A stretch of 64,000 nt of DNA from assembly GCA_015832175.1 (NCBI GenBank), contig WJXW01000013.1, forward strand, positions 1,691,252 through 1,755,251, written 5' to 3'. This DNA is from Paraphaeosphaeria minitans. Taxonomy: Eukaryota > Ascomycota > Dothideomycetes > Pleosporales > Didymosphaeriaceae. The translations under genes and the position numbers were made by a program. Positions 9,530 through 21,620 of this stretch are shown one piece after another. The notes below the pieces were generated by a model. That model saw nothing but the letters and a program-made list of their open reading frames with translations. It was not told where the DNA came from and did not search any database. The number at the start of each line of letters is the position of its first letter. Positions within the stretch are counted from its first letter, which is position 1.

Positions 9530-11203
9530 CTAATTATATTTTAGATTAATAAGTAGTAAGTAGGGAGACTAGGAGCTAGAAATAAAGGTAATAAAAAGGG
9601 CTAAAGCCTTTTACGCTACTCTATTAGAGGTCTTCTACCTATTTAAAGAAGTTAATATAACTAAAGAGGTAAATACTACTAGGACTAGGGTAGTAGAAAA
9701 GAGCTCTTAGAAATAATAGTACTAACTAGGTATTAAAAGAGTTATAGGGGCTAGAGTAAGTAAACTAGTATTAGGTCCTTAAACAAGAGACCTTTAGGAA
9801 AGAAGGGTTAGAATTAACTCGTAGCTATAAATTAGATAATTCTGCCTAAAATCTTCTTTATAGTAATTAATAATAATAAATAAGTCCTATAAGTAGTAGT
9901 TATAGAACTAAACTAAAGGGCTTCTAAACCTACTAAAATAATAGAAAAGAGTATTATCTAAGCTATACTAGAAGCTAAGGCTACTAGTAAAAAGAAAAGT
10001 GCTTAGATAGCCCCTACTCCTCTATTAGATAAAGAGCTAGTTATACTTATTAATAGTTTCAATACTAATTCTATCTTAATAGCAGGAGTAACCTAAGAAG
10101 TAAGACGTATCATAGTATAATTAATATTTTCTTAAAATAAACTATATTTAAAAGTCTAGTAACTACTCTTTAGGAAGGAAAAGAAGCTTAATAACTAATT
10201 AGGTAGAAGCAAATTAGGAAATGTCTTTATAGGGACATACTAAAGATAGGGTTTAGAAGAAAAATAAAGTTACGACTACCTTTAAGAATCTACTATTCTA
10301 TTAAAAATAATAATAGGGAAGTTACGCCCTAGCCTATATAAGATTGTATAAGGGAACGCTCCATAGAGTACCTAATGTAGTATTAGAAAAGTATAAGATG
10401 GATATATAGAAGAAGCTAATAAAGTTAACCTCTAAAGTTAAACTAAACTAGAGGAACTTAATATGCGCTACCTTTAGGTATAGTATATATAGTAATCGCC
10501 TAAAGCGCTTTCACTAGTATACTCTAGATAATAAGGCCTAGGTACTAAAGGGAAGGATAAGAATTATACTTAAGTACTTTCTAATTAACTTTAAGACCCT
10601 ACTTCTAAAGCTACTTAAGCTACTATAGTATTAAAATATTAAAAAGGGAAAAGAGTATAGTAATTCTAGCTTAAAAGTTAAAAATAGCTCTATACGAACT
10701 AGAAAAGTAAAGTTAAGGAAAAAACTCTAATATACTATTATACTGCTTATATAGACAAGAAGTATATTACTAAAGGTAGTTATTTTAAAGAGAGTAGAGG
10801 TATTAGATTTTAATATTATATTAAACTAGCCTAGTTCTTTCCTAATATAGAATTAGAAAAGCTAACTATAACTAGTTAGTAGAAAAGAGTAAGGAAGAAT
10901 TAGAAAAGTAAAGTACTTAATAGGATTTTAAAGAAATTAATATAGGAGAATAAAGGAGATAGATAGATAGTATAAAGAAAAAAATAATAAAAAGTACCTA
11001 GTTACTAGCTAAAAATATATTAGGGTACTAATTATTATCCTTTTTATTATTAATAGTTATATTATCTGTATAGTAGTAGCTAGACTACTAAGTATTTAGA
11101 AGTTAGGACTCTATAGAGCTAGAGGCCTTAGTTACGTTAGACTAAGAAAGAGATCTAGTATATTTTTAGGTAGCCTAATTAATAGATTACTAATAAGGTA
11201 AGA
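9530..11203 (+). pseudogene. unidentified RIP-eroded coding-like region, left part
   Basis: I do not recognise this stretch. It is purine-rich on the + strand. The frame from about 9892 to 11203 stays readable if TAG/TAA are taken as RIP products: Lys/Glu-rich segments, then a hydrophobic Leu/Ile/Val run near 11036-11065. No catalytic motif is visible. The frame continues beyond the Gypsy-A2 insertion into 17947-18165. Strong RIP suggests that it is or was repetitive, so an older transposon or duplicated gene is more likely than a single-copy gene. Confidence 0.35.
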
Positions 11204-11672
11204 TGTTAAATCCAAGAGGGTAGCTAGTCCTAAAGAGTTAAGGTTAGTTCTTGGGCAGGAGTACTTATAAAAGGTAGAAGGTCTTATTAATATAATAGTA
11301 TCTTGCGAAGTGTAATAAGTTAATAATTTAGTCTGCTAGAATCTAAATAATAGATTAATAAACAGATTAAATATAAGTATAGAGAGTCTATCCTCGCGTT
11401 CCTATATACTAAGTAAAGTCCGCTCTGTAGGGAGCGCTCTGTAGAGAGTGGTTACGTGTGTTATACTCTAGTACAGAGTAATTAAGCGCTCTATAGAGAG
11501 TGGTTATATATATTATGCTCTAGTATAGAGTAATTAAGCGCTCTGTAGAGAGCAGTTATATAACTTCTTTATTTAAGGCGTAGCTAGCCCTAAATCCCCG
11601 CTTAATTCTTACTACGCGCCTACTAGGTACAAAACTAGCTTCCTGCTATTATGTAGATTTTAGATCCTAACA
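11204..11672 (-). repeat. Gypsy-A2 3' LTR
   Basis: This 469 bp LTR starts TGTTAAATCC and ends AACA on the + strand. Its U3 (right side) holds two long units with gcgctct...agagtaattaa and two short palindromes. It is followed by tatcccctctctttt at about 11673, the complement of the polypurine tract, which confirms minus orientation. Confidence 0.94.
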
Positions 11673-11782
11673 TTATCCCCTCTCTTTTATAGATTTGTCC
11701 TAAATTATATATTTAGATCTTAGCTATTATTACGTAAGCTATTCTACTAACCCCACTTACTATAAGTACGTCTGTTAGCATT

Positions 11783-12262
11783 ATGCCTAGTAACTCTACT
11801 ATTTAAAAATATTAATTATATTGCAAGATTTAAGAAGCTAATATTATTGTAGAGAACCCTTATATTAACTATAGTTTTAAAGGTTCTATTTACTATATTA
11901 TACTAGGTTTAGGTTTAAAGTGTTCTAAATATGTTTGCTTAGGTTATCTGTGTGTAAATATAAGCTAGTTGTTACTAGATAAGACTTGCGAGGAGTATAA
12001 GAAGAAGGTTAAGAAGAATAAAAAGGCGTTATCTCTCCTAATAGTGTAGTTATTATAAAATAAGAAGATACTAGCTTAGGCTAAAGAGCGTGCTTATAAG
12101 AAAATATTATGTCTAGCTGCAGAAATAACTGCGGATAGTAAGGATATAAATATAGATACTATTAATTATCCTACTACTACAGCGACTGTTAGTTACTCTG
12201 TAGTAATGTAGTTAACGCTTAATATAGTAGATACTATAGCGTTAGTACTATAATCCTCCTAG
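11783..12262 (+). pseudogene. Gypsy-A2 antisense cysteine-motif ORF (aORF)
   Basis: This 160-codon frame starts at ATG and ends at TAG, opposite to gag-pol and just inside the 3' LTR. About ten in-frame TAA/TAG codons interrupt it, all at positions compatible with Gln or Trp. The core reads L-K-C-S-K-Y-V-C-L-G-Y-L-C-V, with some cysteines converted to Tyr by G-to-A change when compared with copies A1 and A4. The C-terminal half is a charged amphipathic helix region. It overlaps the 3' end of pol in opposite orientation. Function unknown. Confidence 0.65.
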
Positions 12263-15200
12263 GTATATTTATATTTCTAATAGAATTCTTTAATCTTTTG
12301 CTAACAGTTTCCTAGATTATTTTTTAGTTTCTAGGTATTTTCGCTATATAGGTAACCTTTCCACTTAACAAGGTACGTGTTATTATACTAATTATATTTT
12401 AGAATTCTTTTAACCTTAAATTTATTTTCTTCCTTAGTCTAGTAGTAGAAGGTAGTTTTAACTAGTGTATTAGGGTCTACTGGTTCTAGTAGTAATACGT
12501 GGAATACTAGGTGTATCTTTATATCTAGTAGTAGTTCTAACTTGTAGTTTACTAGTGATATTTACTTAGAAATGTAAAATAGTCTAACCTTAATATAATC
12601 TAGTTTCTTATGTTTTTTCTTCTAAGTTTAAAGGTTCTTTGTAAGCAGATATACTTTATCCCCCTTTTTTAGCTAAGGTGCTATTTTTCGTTTTTAATTT
12701 TAGTATAAAATTAATTACTACTAAGCTTTCTTCAGATTTTCTTAGAGTTGTTAGTGTATTTTCTTTATATTTTCTATTATATTTATAGCTTCTTTTACTT
12801 TAATTGTTATAGGAAATTATTAGTTAAAGAGATGTAGGTCTCTTCTATAGTTTACATAGAATAGTGTATATCCTAATACTGCTAATACTTTATTATTATA
12901 GGCTAACTATGCTATAGGTAGTAATAAAACCTAGTTATTCTTCTAACTATTGCAGTAGATGCGTAGGTACGTTTCTATAGTTTAGTTTATACGTTCTGTC
13001 TGTCTGTCTGTTTATAAATAGTAAGCTGTTAATAGTTTTTGTTTTGTTCTAAGCAGTGCTATAAGCGTTGTCTAATAATTTAATGTAAAGAGCTTATCTC
13101 TGTTACTAATAATTGTTTTTAGAATTCTGTAGTGTCTAATTAGTTAGTCTAAGATAAGAAAAGCAAGTTCCTTTACTGTTATTCTTTTAAGGTATAGAAT
13201 AAGCTTAATATACTTAGTTAGTTAGTAGACTATTACTAGTATACTATTATATTTAATTCCTGTTGTTAGATTCTTAGAGTTTAGAATTTTTATAACAAAA
13301 TCTATAGTAATATCTTTTTATAGTGCTATTAGTATTCTAATTGCTTACATCTCTTTATATTTGAGATGTGTACTGTATTTATTTCTCTAGCATTCTATAT
13401 ATTTGCGGATATAAGTTATTACAGCTTCCTTAATTCCTTTAAAGGTGTAATTCCTTTAGATAAGTTCTATTGTTTTTGTAATACCTAGGTATCTATATAT
13501 AGGGTTATTATAGTATTGTTAGATAATCTTGGTCTGTAGATGTTCTAGAACTTCTTAGTTAATTACTAAAAGTTAATTTAGTTCTGCTATTAGTTCTAGA
13601 GATTTATTTTTAGCTTTGCAAAGGATTGCAGAGAAGGTTTTTGCCTTTTCTCTTACTAGATTACTTTATTAGCTAAGAGCGTCTACTTTGCTATTTTCTT
13701 TTCTAGCTATATAGATAATTTTAAACTTGTATTACCCTATAGTTTGTAACTATCTTTATTGTTATAGCGTAAGTTCTTTTATTGTTGTAAACCTTAGAAG
13801 GTTCTTATAATTTGTGTAGATTTCTAGCGTTAAGTAACTAAGTAGGTAAATCCTCTAGTGCTTTAAGGCTTTAATAATAGCGTAGAGTTCCTTATTATAT
13901 ATATTGTATCGTGTTTTAGTGTTATTAAATTTATATAAGTAATAGGTAATTAGGTGCTATTTGCTGTTATGTTCTTATTTAGTGTAAGCGCCTAGTGCAA
14001 GATCGCTAGTGTCTGTTTTAAAGTATAGTAGTTTATCGCTTCTAAAATAAGTAAGGATAGGTTCTATAATATATGCTGTCTTAAGGAGTTAGAATAATAT
14101 TCTATACTTATCTGTCTATTTAAAGGGTACGTCCTTTTTTATAAGATTTATTAAAGGTATTATAACCTTTACGTAATCTTGGATAAATTGTTAATTAAAT
14201 CTATAGAATCCTAAGAATTCTTGGATATTTTTAGCTGTCTTTGGTATTAGCTAGTTCTTAATGTATTTAACTTTACTTAGTGCTATCTTAATTCCTTCTG
14301 TAGTAATAATGTGTCCTAGGAATTTAAGTTATTTAACGTTAAACTTATATTTCTTAAGTTTAATATAAAGGCGTGCTTTGTCTAGTGCTTTTAGTACTGT
14401 TTATACATACTTAGTGTGGTCTAATTTGTTTTTAAAAAGACGAGGATATTGTCCATATACGCGATAATAAATATTTCTAGATATTTATAGAGTACGTTGT
14501 TAATAAGCGCTATAAAAGCTGCTAGTGCGTTTATAAGTCTAAAAAGCATAATCTTATATTTAAATAGTCTATAGCGTAATTAAAACGCTATTTTCTATTC
14601 TTTACCTTTCTTAATTTGTATAAGGTGGTAACTGTCTCTTAGATCTATTATTATAAATATCTTGGCTTAAGATAGTTAATTTTGTAACTCTATAATATTT
14701 AGTAGTAGATATTAGTTTTTTATTATTATGTTATTAAGTTGTTAGTAGTTAATGTATAGTTTGTCTAATCTATCCTTTTTCTTAATAAACATAAAAGGGC
14801 TTACTGCTAGTAACTTTAATAGTTGTATATATCCTTTTTTAAAGTTTGTCTTAATAAAATTACGTTCTTTAAGGAGTTCTTCTCCTATTTTACTATATAG
14901 TAGTGTAAAGGGTGGCGTCTTCCCTTCTTTTAGGTCTATTGTAAGATCCTAGGGTTAATGTTTAGGTAGGTTTACTTTTCCTTCCTTTTCTATAAATATG
15001 TGTGTCTATTTCCTATACTCTCTTAGTAAGGTAAGAGGTGTACTATTGTTCTTCTTCTTACGCTTCTTAACCTAGTGGTTCCTACCAGCGTCTATTAAGG
15101 TGTATTTCTGTTTTTTAACTATCTATCGCGGTATTATGTTATTAATAACTCCCTTATCTACTATTATTTTTAGTTAATGTATAGGCTTTGCTTATAATAT

Positions 15201-15620
15201 ATAATTACAGCGTTTAAACAATATTTTCTTTATACCCTAGTTAATCTATAGGTTGTGTATTATTAACTAAGGTAATCCTAAGACTAACTTATACTTAGAT
15301 TCTAGTAAGATATCTAAGGTAAGTTCCTCTCTATGTCCTTAGACTGTTATTATAGTAGTAACCTCCTAGTATATTTAAGGTGTCTTAGGCATTAGGGATC
15401 TATTTATAACATAGATAATATAGGGTACTTTTTTCTCTAATATTATAAGTCCTACTTATCTTACTATCTAATAAGATATAAAGTTCCTTTCTACTCCTAA
15501 GTCTATAAGAGCTTAAGCCTATATTCCTTTAAGCTATACTAGTAGCTTAACTAATACTATACTTACTATAGTATTTAATTTAATAAAGGCGTTTTCTTGT
15601 CTAAGTTTAGGCCTAAAAAA
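12230..15620 (-). pseudogene. Gypsy-A2 pol: protease, RT, RNase H, integrase, chromodomain
   Basis: Read on the minus strand after the frameshift site, this gives a protease start near 15500, RT with Y-M-D-N near 14440, RNase H to about 13800, an integrase with zinc-binding and catalytic regions around 12950-13450, and a chromodomain at about 12300-12425. The second RT aspartate is Asn, as in A4 and A5. RIP stops occur throughout. The distance from the gag start codon to the conserved R/T-P/L-L-Y-S-K segment of RT is 2549 bases, identical to A4, so the gag/pol phase relation is original and not an indel artefact. Confidence 0.88.
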
Positions 15621-17455
15621 GATATCTGTTTATATAGGTTATAGTCAAGTTCTAGTGCCTAGTATACGCTTCTAAGTATCTACTTTTATTATTATTTTTA
15701 AGTACATAGCTTATGTAGATTATCTTCTTCTTCTTCTTGTAAGGATGTTCTTCTATTTTTCCTCCTATAGTCTTTACTATTCCTGTGTACTAGTTAAATT
15801 AGTAGCTCTATTATTACTTCTTATATAGGGTAGTTTGTAAAGCTGTCTAAACGTTTAGCTATGTAGTAGTATTTACAGTCTTAGTTTAGACACGTATACT
15901 AGTATAGTTATATATAGTCTTTATTAATAAGTATATTACAGCATTCGTTACCCTTTAGCGTAAGGTAAGGAAAGTATTTTACTTATTATTTATTCTAGAG
16001 GTGTTTGTTATAAGCTGTAATAAGGTAGTCTGTTTATATCTATCTACAGCGTAGTTTCTTTCTAGGTTGTTTCTTATTCTCCTCTTTCTCTACCTTATAT
16101 TATGTGTATATTAGTTCTTCGCAATGCGTCTATATACAGAATTAGTGTGTAGGATTTTAGTGGTCTAGGTAGTACTTTAGTACGTAGTCTAACTTTTTAT
16201 TTTTATAGGGTTGTATTCCTTTTAGTGCCTAGTAGGGTTCTATATAGTTCTAAACATTTAGTTTATACTTAGGTGATATAGGGTTGTCTTTTTCCTACCT
16301 ATTTTATAGGTAAAGAGTAGAAGATCTTAGTATCTCTTCTACGTCTTCTACGTTGTAGTATACGTTAGAGTTGTCTTCTAGATCTTTATATAATTATAAG
16401 TTAGGTAAATCTAATTGCTTACTTTATTCTAGTATAATACGTTAGTAACTAAATAGCGTTATAATAACTTCCTATTCTTTATTAGGTTCTTAGTCCTTAA
16501 TAGTTAGTATATTTAACTTAGTTTAATAGACTTTGTTCTTTAATCTATAGTTTCTAGCTATATGGCCTAGTTTGCTATATGTAAAGCATTTACAGGTCTT
16601 AGTTATTAGTTATTAACTTCTATTAGAGACACGTTTATTAGACTACTTAAGGCCTATTCTTCCTCCTTTTCCTTTACCTAAGTAGTTAAACTAGACGTTT
16701 TCTATTAGTTTATATCTCTAGTAGTTCTTTAGCTGTTACTTTTAGATAATTCTAAAAGGGTTCTTATAAACTACTTTTACTAGTTATCTAAAGCTTATTG
16801 CCCTAGGGTTTTAGTAGAGCTCTTGTTACAATAAAAACTATTCTTTATTAATTTTAATAGTTTCTTTGTATAGTTCTTTAAGGTTAGTAATTTGCACACT
16901 ACTACGTAAGAGTTCCTTACGTAGTTTCTATTTAAGTCCTTGTCTATATATATCTTAGAGAGATTTATTATTCTAGTTAAGCTACACAGTATATCTATAA
17001 AACTTAGCTATATACTTAGCTACTAATTATTTCTAAATTATAGTCTAAATCTTTGCTTTTGTAATAGAGTCCTTGTTAGTAATTCTAAAGAGTTATTTAA
17101 GGCATTTTTTAAAGTTATTATAATTTTTAATAATATTAACTGTATTGGCGTGCTTGTTTACGTAATTATTGTTATTATTATTATAGTCTATTCCTAGGTA
17201 CTTTTTAAGGTAGGGATAGATTTATAATCCTATATCTCTTTATATGTATATTACTGCGAAGATAACCTTCTTTTTGTCTTTAAGAGGTTTGTCTAAGTTA
17301 AAGAAGTAGAAGTCTAACTAAAGAATCTAGACGTTAGTTTAAGATTATTTACTAAAGTAGAGATTAGGTTTATATACCTTACTACTATCCTTTATAGGAG
17401 TAATTTTAGCGGCACCTAAAGCTGTAGAAGAGGTAGGAGTTTATAAAGTACTTAT
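15573..17455 (-). pseudogene. Gypsy-A2 gag
   Basis: This is the capsid polyprotein of the chromovirus. The start codon is ATA (was ATG), fixed by alignment to A3 and A4, 18 bases inside the 5' LTR. The gag core shows Y-N-N-F near 17100, and the C-terminus has one CCHC zinc knuckle at about 16553-16606 (C-F-x-x-S-K-L-G-H-I-A-R-N), partly destroyed by Cys-to-Tyr changes. After the knuckle comes a long acidic and aromatic tail of about 330 codons, longer than in many gypsy gags, before the shift into pol. Confidence 0.83.
15614..15620 (-). promoter_or_regulatory. Gypsy-A2 -1 ribosomal frameshift heptamer
   Basis: Taaaaaa on the + strand is T TTT TTA on the minus strand, in gag phase, right where the pol reading takes over in the -1 frame. 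The same heptamer sits at the same place in A4 (35299-35305) and A5 (63767-63773). Confidence 0.75.
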
Positions 17456-17472
17456 GTTAAAGGTGTTTAAAA

Positions 17473-17941
17473 TGTTAAATCTAAGAAGGTAGCTAGTCCT
17501 AAAGGGTTAAGGTTAGTTCTTAGGCAGGAGTACTTATAGAAGGTAGAAGGTCTTATTAATATAATAGTATCTTATAAAGTATAACAAGTTAATAATTTGG
17601 TCTACTAGAATCTAAATAATAGATTAATAAACAGATTAAATATAAGTATAGAGAGTCTATTTTTACGTTCCTATATACTAAGCAAAGTCCGCTCTGTAGG
17701 GAGCGCTCTGTAGAGAGCGGTCACATATATTATACTCTAGTACAGAGTAATTAAGCGCTCTATAGAGAGCGGTTACATATATTATACTTTAGTATAGAGC
17801 AATTAAGCGCTCTATAGAGAGTAGTTACGTAACTTTTTTATTTAAGGCGTAGCTAGCCCTAAATCCCCACTTAATCCTTACTACGCGCCTACTAGGTACA
17901 AAACCGGCTTTTCGCCATTATGTGGATTTTAGATCCTAACA
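17473..17941 (-). repeat. Gypsy-A2 5' LTR
   Basis: This LTR pairs with 11204-11672 and has the same length. It keeps the U3 terminus with tggcg-type bases less mutated than its partner (cgccatta at 17913 on the + strand). A primer-binding site next to it (complement of about 17455-17472, ttaaacacc) is the same in all Gypsy-A copies but matches no tRNA 3' end that I can name. Confidence 0.93.
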
Positions 17942-17946
17942 TAAGA

Positions 17947-18165
17947 GAGAACTAGAATAAGAATACTAAGAGTAAATAAACTAAAACAAATAGCTAGGGC
18001 TAAAAAGAAGTATTCTTTCTAGTAGAAGAATCTAGCCGTATAAGTAACCTAGGACTAGGCGATTTATAATTAGAGCTATAATAAGAACCCCCTTAAGCTA
18101 GAGGACTAAAACCCTAAAATAATAAAGTACTACTAAGAGGAGACTAAAAGAAACTTCTAAAAGAC
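17947..18165 (+). pseudogene. unidentified RIP-eroded region, right part
   Basis: This continues 9530-11203 after removal of Gypsy-A2 and one taaga duplication. The same frame runs on with Lys/Arg/Gln-rich sequence until it meets the Gypsy-A3 LTR. Nothing recognisable is present. Confidence 0.35.
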
Positions 18166-18629
18166 TATTAGAATCCGGCCGCGCGTAAGCAGCGGGGCAC
18201 GAGCTTATTATACTTCTAGACCACTAGTCCGCCAGAGTTAGCTAACTAAGTAGTTAGATAATAGGTCACAGGTCCTAAGGGTCCTAAAGACCGCACAGGC
18301 CTTACCTATATAGGAACTCTAGGACGCATAGGACTCGCCCACACAGGGCTCTAGGACATATAGGACTCTAGGACGTATAGGACTCTAGGACATATAGGAC
18401 TCTAGGACGTGTGGGATTACCCTATATATAGGAACGCGAGAATAAGCTTCTTATACTTATGTTTAATCTATTTATTAATCTATTATTTAAATTCTAGTAG
18501 ACTAAATTATTAACTTATTACACTTTGTAAAATACTATTATATTAATAAAACTTTCTACCTTCTATAAGTACTCCTGCCTAAGAACTAACCTTAACCCTT
18601 TAGGACTAGCTACCCTCTTAGATTTAATA
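18166..18629 (+). repeat. Gypsy-A3 5' LTR with replaced U3
   Basis: The outer end tattagaatcc matches the Gypsy-A LTR start, and from about 18421 (ggaacgcgag) onward R/U5 matches the family. The U3 between is unrelated to A1, A2, A4 and A5. It lacks the GCTCT/AGAGC palindromes and instead holds about five copies of an 18 bp unit (ctaggacatataggact type, 18315-18413). It has a CpG-containing start (ccggccgcgcg) little affected by RIP, and a palindromic TATA region (cctatatatagg). Confidence 0.85.
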
Positions 18630-18646
18630 TCTTAAACACCTTTAAT

Positions 18647-20339
18647 ATAAATACTTTACAAACTTCTACCTCTTTTACAGTTTTAGGTGCTACTAAGATT
18701 ACTTTTATAAAGAATAGTAGTAAAGTGTATAAACCTAATCTCTACTTTAGTAAACAATCTTAAACTAATGTCTAGATTTTCTAGTTAGACCTCTACTTCT
18801 TTAACTTAGATAAACCTTTTAAAGATAAAAAAAAAGTTATTTTCGCAGCAATATATATGCGAGGAGATATAGGATTATAGATTTATCCCTACCTTAAAAA
18901 GTACCTAGGAATAGACTACAATAATAATAACAATAATTACGCAAATAAGCACGCTAATATAGTTAATATTATTAAGAATTATAATAACTTTAAGATATAC
19001 CTTAAATAACTCTTTAGAATTGCTAATAAGGACTCTATTATAAAAGCAAAGATTTAGACTATAACTTAGAAATAATTAGTAGCTAAGTATATAGCTAAGT
19101 TTTTAAGATACGCTGTGTAACTTAACTAGGATAATAAATCTCTTTAGAATATATATAAATAAGGACTTAAATAGAAACTATGTAAGAAACTCTTACGTAG
19201 TAGTCCGCGAATTACTAACCTTAAAGAACTATATAAAGTAACTATTAGGATTAATAGAGAATAGTTTTTACTATAATAAGAGCTCTACTAAAACCCTAGG
19301 GTAATAAGCTTTAGATAACTAGCAAAAGTAGTTTATAAGAACTCTATTAGAATTGTCTAAAAGTAGTAGCTAAGGAACTACTAGAGATATAAACTAATAA
19401 AAGATGTCTAGTTTAACTATATAGGCAAAGGAAATAAAGGAAGGATAGGCCCTAAGTAGCCTAATAAACGCGTCTCTAATAGAAGTTAATAACTAATATC
19501 TAAGACCTATAAATGCTTTATATATAGCAAACTAGGCTATATAGCTAGAAACTATAGATTAAAGAGCAAAGTCTATTAAACTAAGTTAAATATACTAACT
19601 ATTAAGGACTAAGAACCTAATAAGGAATAGAAAGTTATTACAACACTATTTAGTTACTAACGCGTTATACTAGAACAAAGTAAGTAATTAGATTTACCTA
19701 ACTTACAACTATATAAGGATCTAGAAGATAACTCTAATATATACTATAACGTAGAAGACGTAGAAGAGATACTAAGATCTCTTACTCCTTACTTATAAAG
19801 TAGGTAGGAAGAAGATAACCCTATATTACCTAAGTATAAACTAAATATTTAAGACTATATACAACCCTACTAGGCACTAAAAGGGATGTAACCCTATAAA
19901 AATAAGGAATTAGACTACGTACTAAAGTACTACCTAGACTACTAAAATCCTATATATTAATTCTATATGTGGAGGCATTGCGAAGAACCAATATACACAC
20001 AACATAAGGCGGAAAAAAAAGAGAATAAGAAATAACCTAAAAGGAAACTACGCTGTAGATAGATATAGATAGACTACTCTATTATAGCTTATAACAAACA
20101 CCTCTAGAATAAATAATAAGTAAAATACTTTCCTTACCTCACGCTAAAGGGTAACAAATACTATAATATGCTTATTAATAGAGACTATATATAACTATAC
20201 TAATATACGTGTCTAAACTAAGACTATAAATACTACCATATAGCTAAACGTTTAGATAGCTTTGTAAACTACCCTATGTAAGAAGTAATAATAGAACTAT
20301 TAATTTAACTAGTATATAGGAACAGTAAAGACTGCGGGA
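18647..20339 (+). pseudogene. Gypsy-A3 gag, truncated
   Basis: The start is ATA (was ATG) 17 bases after the LTR. It covers the gag core and the CCHC knuckle (about 19502-19550, with C-F and G-Y-I-A-R-N), then part of the long acidic tail. It is cut by Gypsy-B2 before the frameshift site. Stops are TAG/TAA only in recognisable segments. Confidence 0.82.
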
Positions 20340-20531
20340 TGTGATAGGCTGGGGCTATACCCTAGCCTTTAGAAGGATCTTAAGGAAAGGAACTGCCCTA
20401 AAGAAGTAGACCTACTAAGGAAAACTCTTCTTATAAGCGGCACACCCCCCTATAGAGACTTAATACCTAGAATTCATCCTTTATATTTAGCACTTATAGT
20501 TCTGTTTACTCTCTAAGGCTAGCCTATAATA
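20340..20531 (+). repeat. Gypsy-B2 5' LTR
   Basis: This 192 bp LTR is the reverse complement of the Gypsy-B1 LTRs. It starts TG and ends ATA (was ACA). The leading ggctggggc/ccctagcc hairpin is present. It is somewhat less mutated than the B1 pair. Confidence 0.92.
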
Positions 20532-20559
20532 TTAAATTCTAGGTCTTTTAGAAAAGAGT

Positions 20560-21620
20560 CGTTTAAAGGAATAAAAAAACGTAATAGAGTTTAGAATAAC
20601 CTACTAATAGATGCCTCTAATATTACTAAGTTAGTAGAATAACTATAGAACTTAATTACTACTAGAGACAAAGACCACTCTACTATATAAACGCTATAAC
20701 TTTAGAATAAAGAGCTATATAAGCTCTTTATACGCTAATAGGCCTACGCTAGTACTACTTTAGGCCTATCTACCTCTACTATAGGGGGCGGATCCTTATT
20801 TACTAGTATAGACTAGCTAATCTTATAGCGTAAACTACTCTTAAGCCTAACTAAGTTTAGGAGCTTAAAGGCCTAGTTTAAAGCCTAAAAGGTTATAATA
20901 GATTATAAGCTCTAGACTAATAAGTAGTTTATTAGCTCTCCTTAGAAAGAATAGGCGCTAATATAGGACTACCTAGATAATAGTCCTTAGGATATAGTAG
21001 CAGCCTTCTACTAAGCTAGGGGGGTAGATAGCTAGTTTAACCTATAGACGTTTATATAGTACCTTACCTTTGTGTACGCTAATAAACACGCCTAGTAGAA
21101 GGCTAAAGCACGCCTTAATATAATTAGGTAAAACTCTAGAGAGAGTTTCTCTAACTTTTATATCTGCTTTAAATAAACCTTAGTAGAGGTAGGCAGTAGC
21201 TAGTAAAGTAATACTAAGAAACTACGTAAGTTACGCTGCGTAATCTAGTGCGATATCTATATAGTTGCCTTTAACTATAATGTTCCTAAAGGGGACTACA
21301 ACGTAGCTATTACTAGGTTTTTATAGATTATAGTAGACCTTAAAATAGAGACCCTAGAAGATAAGCTTACTATTTAAGCTACCTCTTATAAGGGTAGCTA
21401 GCCCCCTCCTAAGAATAGTAATAGCGACGTCTATATAACTTCTATAGTAGCGTTAACCTTAACCTAGCCCTAAGCTAGTAGAAAGGCAGGTAAGTAGCGC
21501 CTAAACTAGATACCTAAATATATCTTCTAGTAACACTAGAATATAGGCGTATACACTTACTATAGTAAGCCTAACTATATAGCTAGAGCCTACTTTAATA
21601 TAATTTTACTCTAGGTAATT
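20560..21620 (+). pseudogene. Gypsy-B2 gag
   Basis: This is the retrotransposon gag of the Gypsy-B family. The readable frame has an N-terminal coiled part, a Gly/Ser-rich turn near 20790, the core with T-F-V-Y-A-N-K-H near 21075, and a C-terminal remnant of a zinc-knuckle (S-K-P-N-Y-I-A-R-A, cysteines not preserved) near 21560-21600. All disruptions that I see are TAG/TAA. The start codon is not identifiable. Confidence 0.75.

Larger units (their letters stand above)
11204..17941 (-). mobile_element. Gypsy-A2, complete Ty3/gypsy chromovirus
   Basis: This is a 6738 bp element on the minus strand with two 469 bp LTRs and flanking duplications taaga at 11199-11203 and 17942-17946. It contains gag, a -1 frameshift site, pol with chromodomain, and the antisense aORF. 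The chromodomain keeps its Trp (V-K-W-K-G-Y near 12350). The RT box reads Y-M-D-N near 14440, so catalysis is lost. Its LTRs are 39 bp longer than those of Gypsy-A1 and A4 because one more long U3 unit is present. Confidence 0.94.
18166..20339 (+). mobile_element. Gypsy-A3, 5' portion with a divergent U3
   Basis: This is the left part of a plus-strand Gypsy-A element with a 464 bp 5' LTR followed by gag. It stops where Gypsy-B2 begins; uninterrupted homology to A4 continues at 35150 there but is not recovered anywhere in this window. The remaining part of A3, including the second copy of any target duplication, has therefore been lost, probably with the rearrangement that truncated Gypsy-B2. 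Confidence 0.88.

Noticed and set aside
14752..14952. Short open frame of 66 codons on the + strand
   Set aside because: It lies antisense within Gypsy-A2 RT and has no own features; it is a shadow frame.
18315..18413. 18 bp repeats as a host minisatellite
   Set aside because: They lie between the conserved LTR start and the TATA/R/U5 part of Gypsy-A3, so they belong to the LTR.
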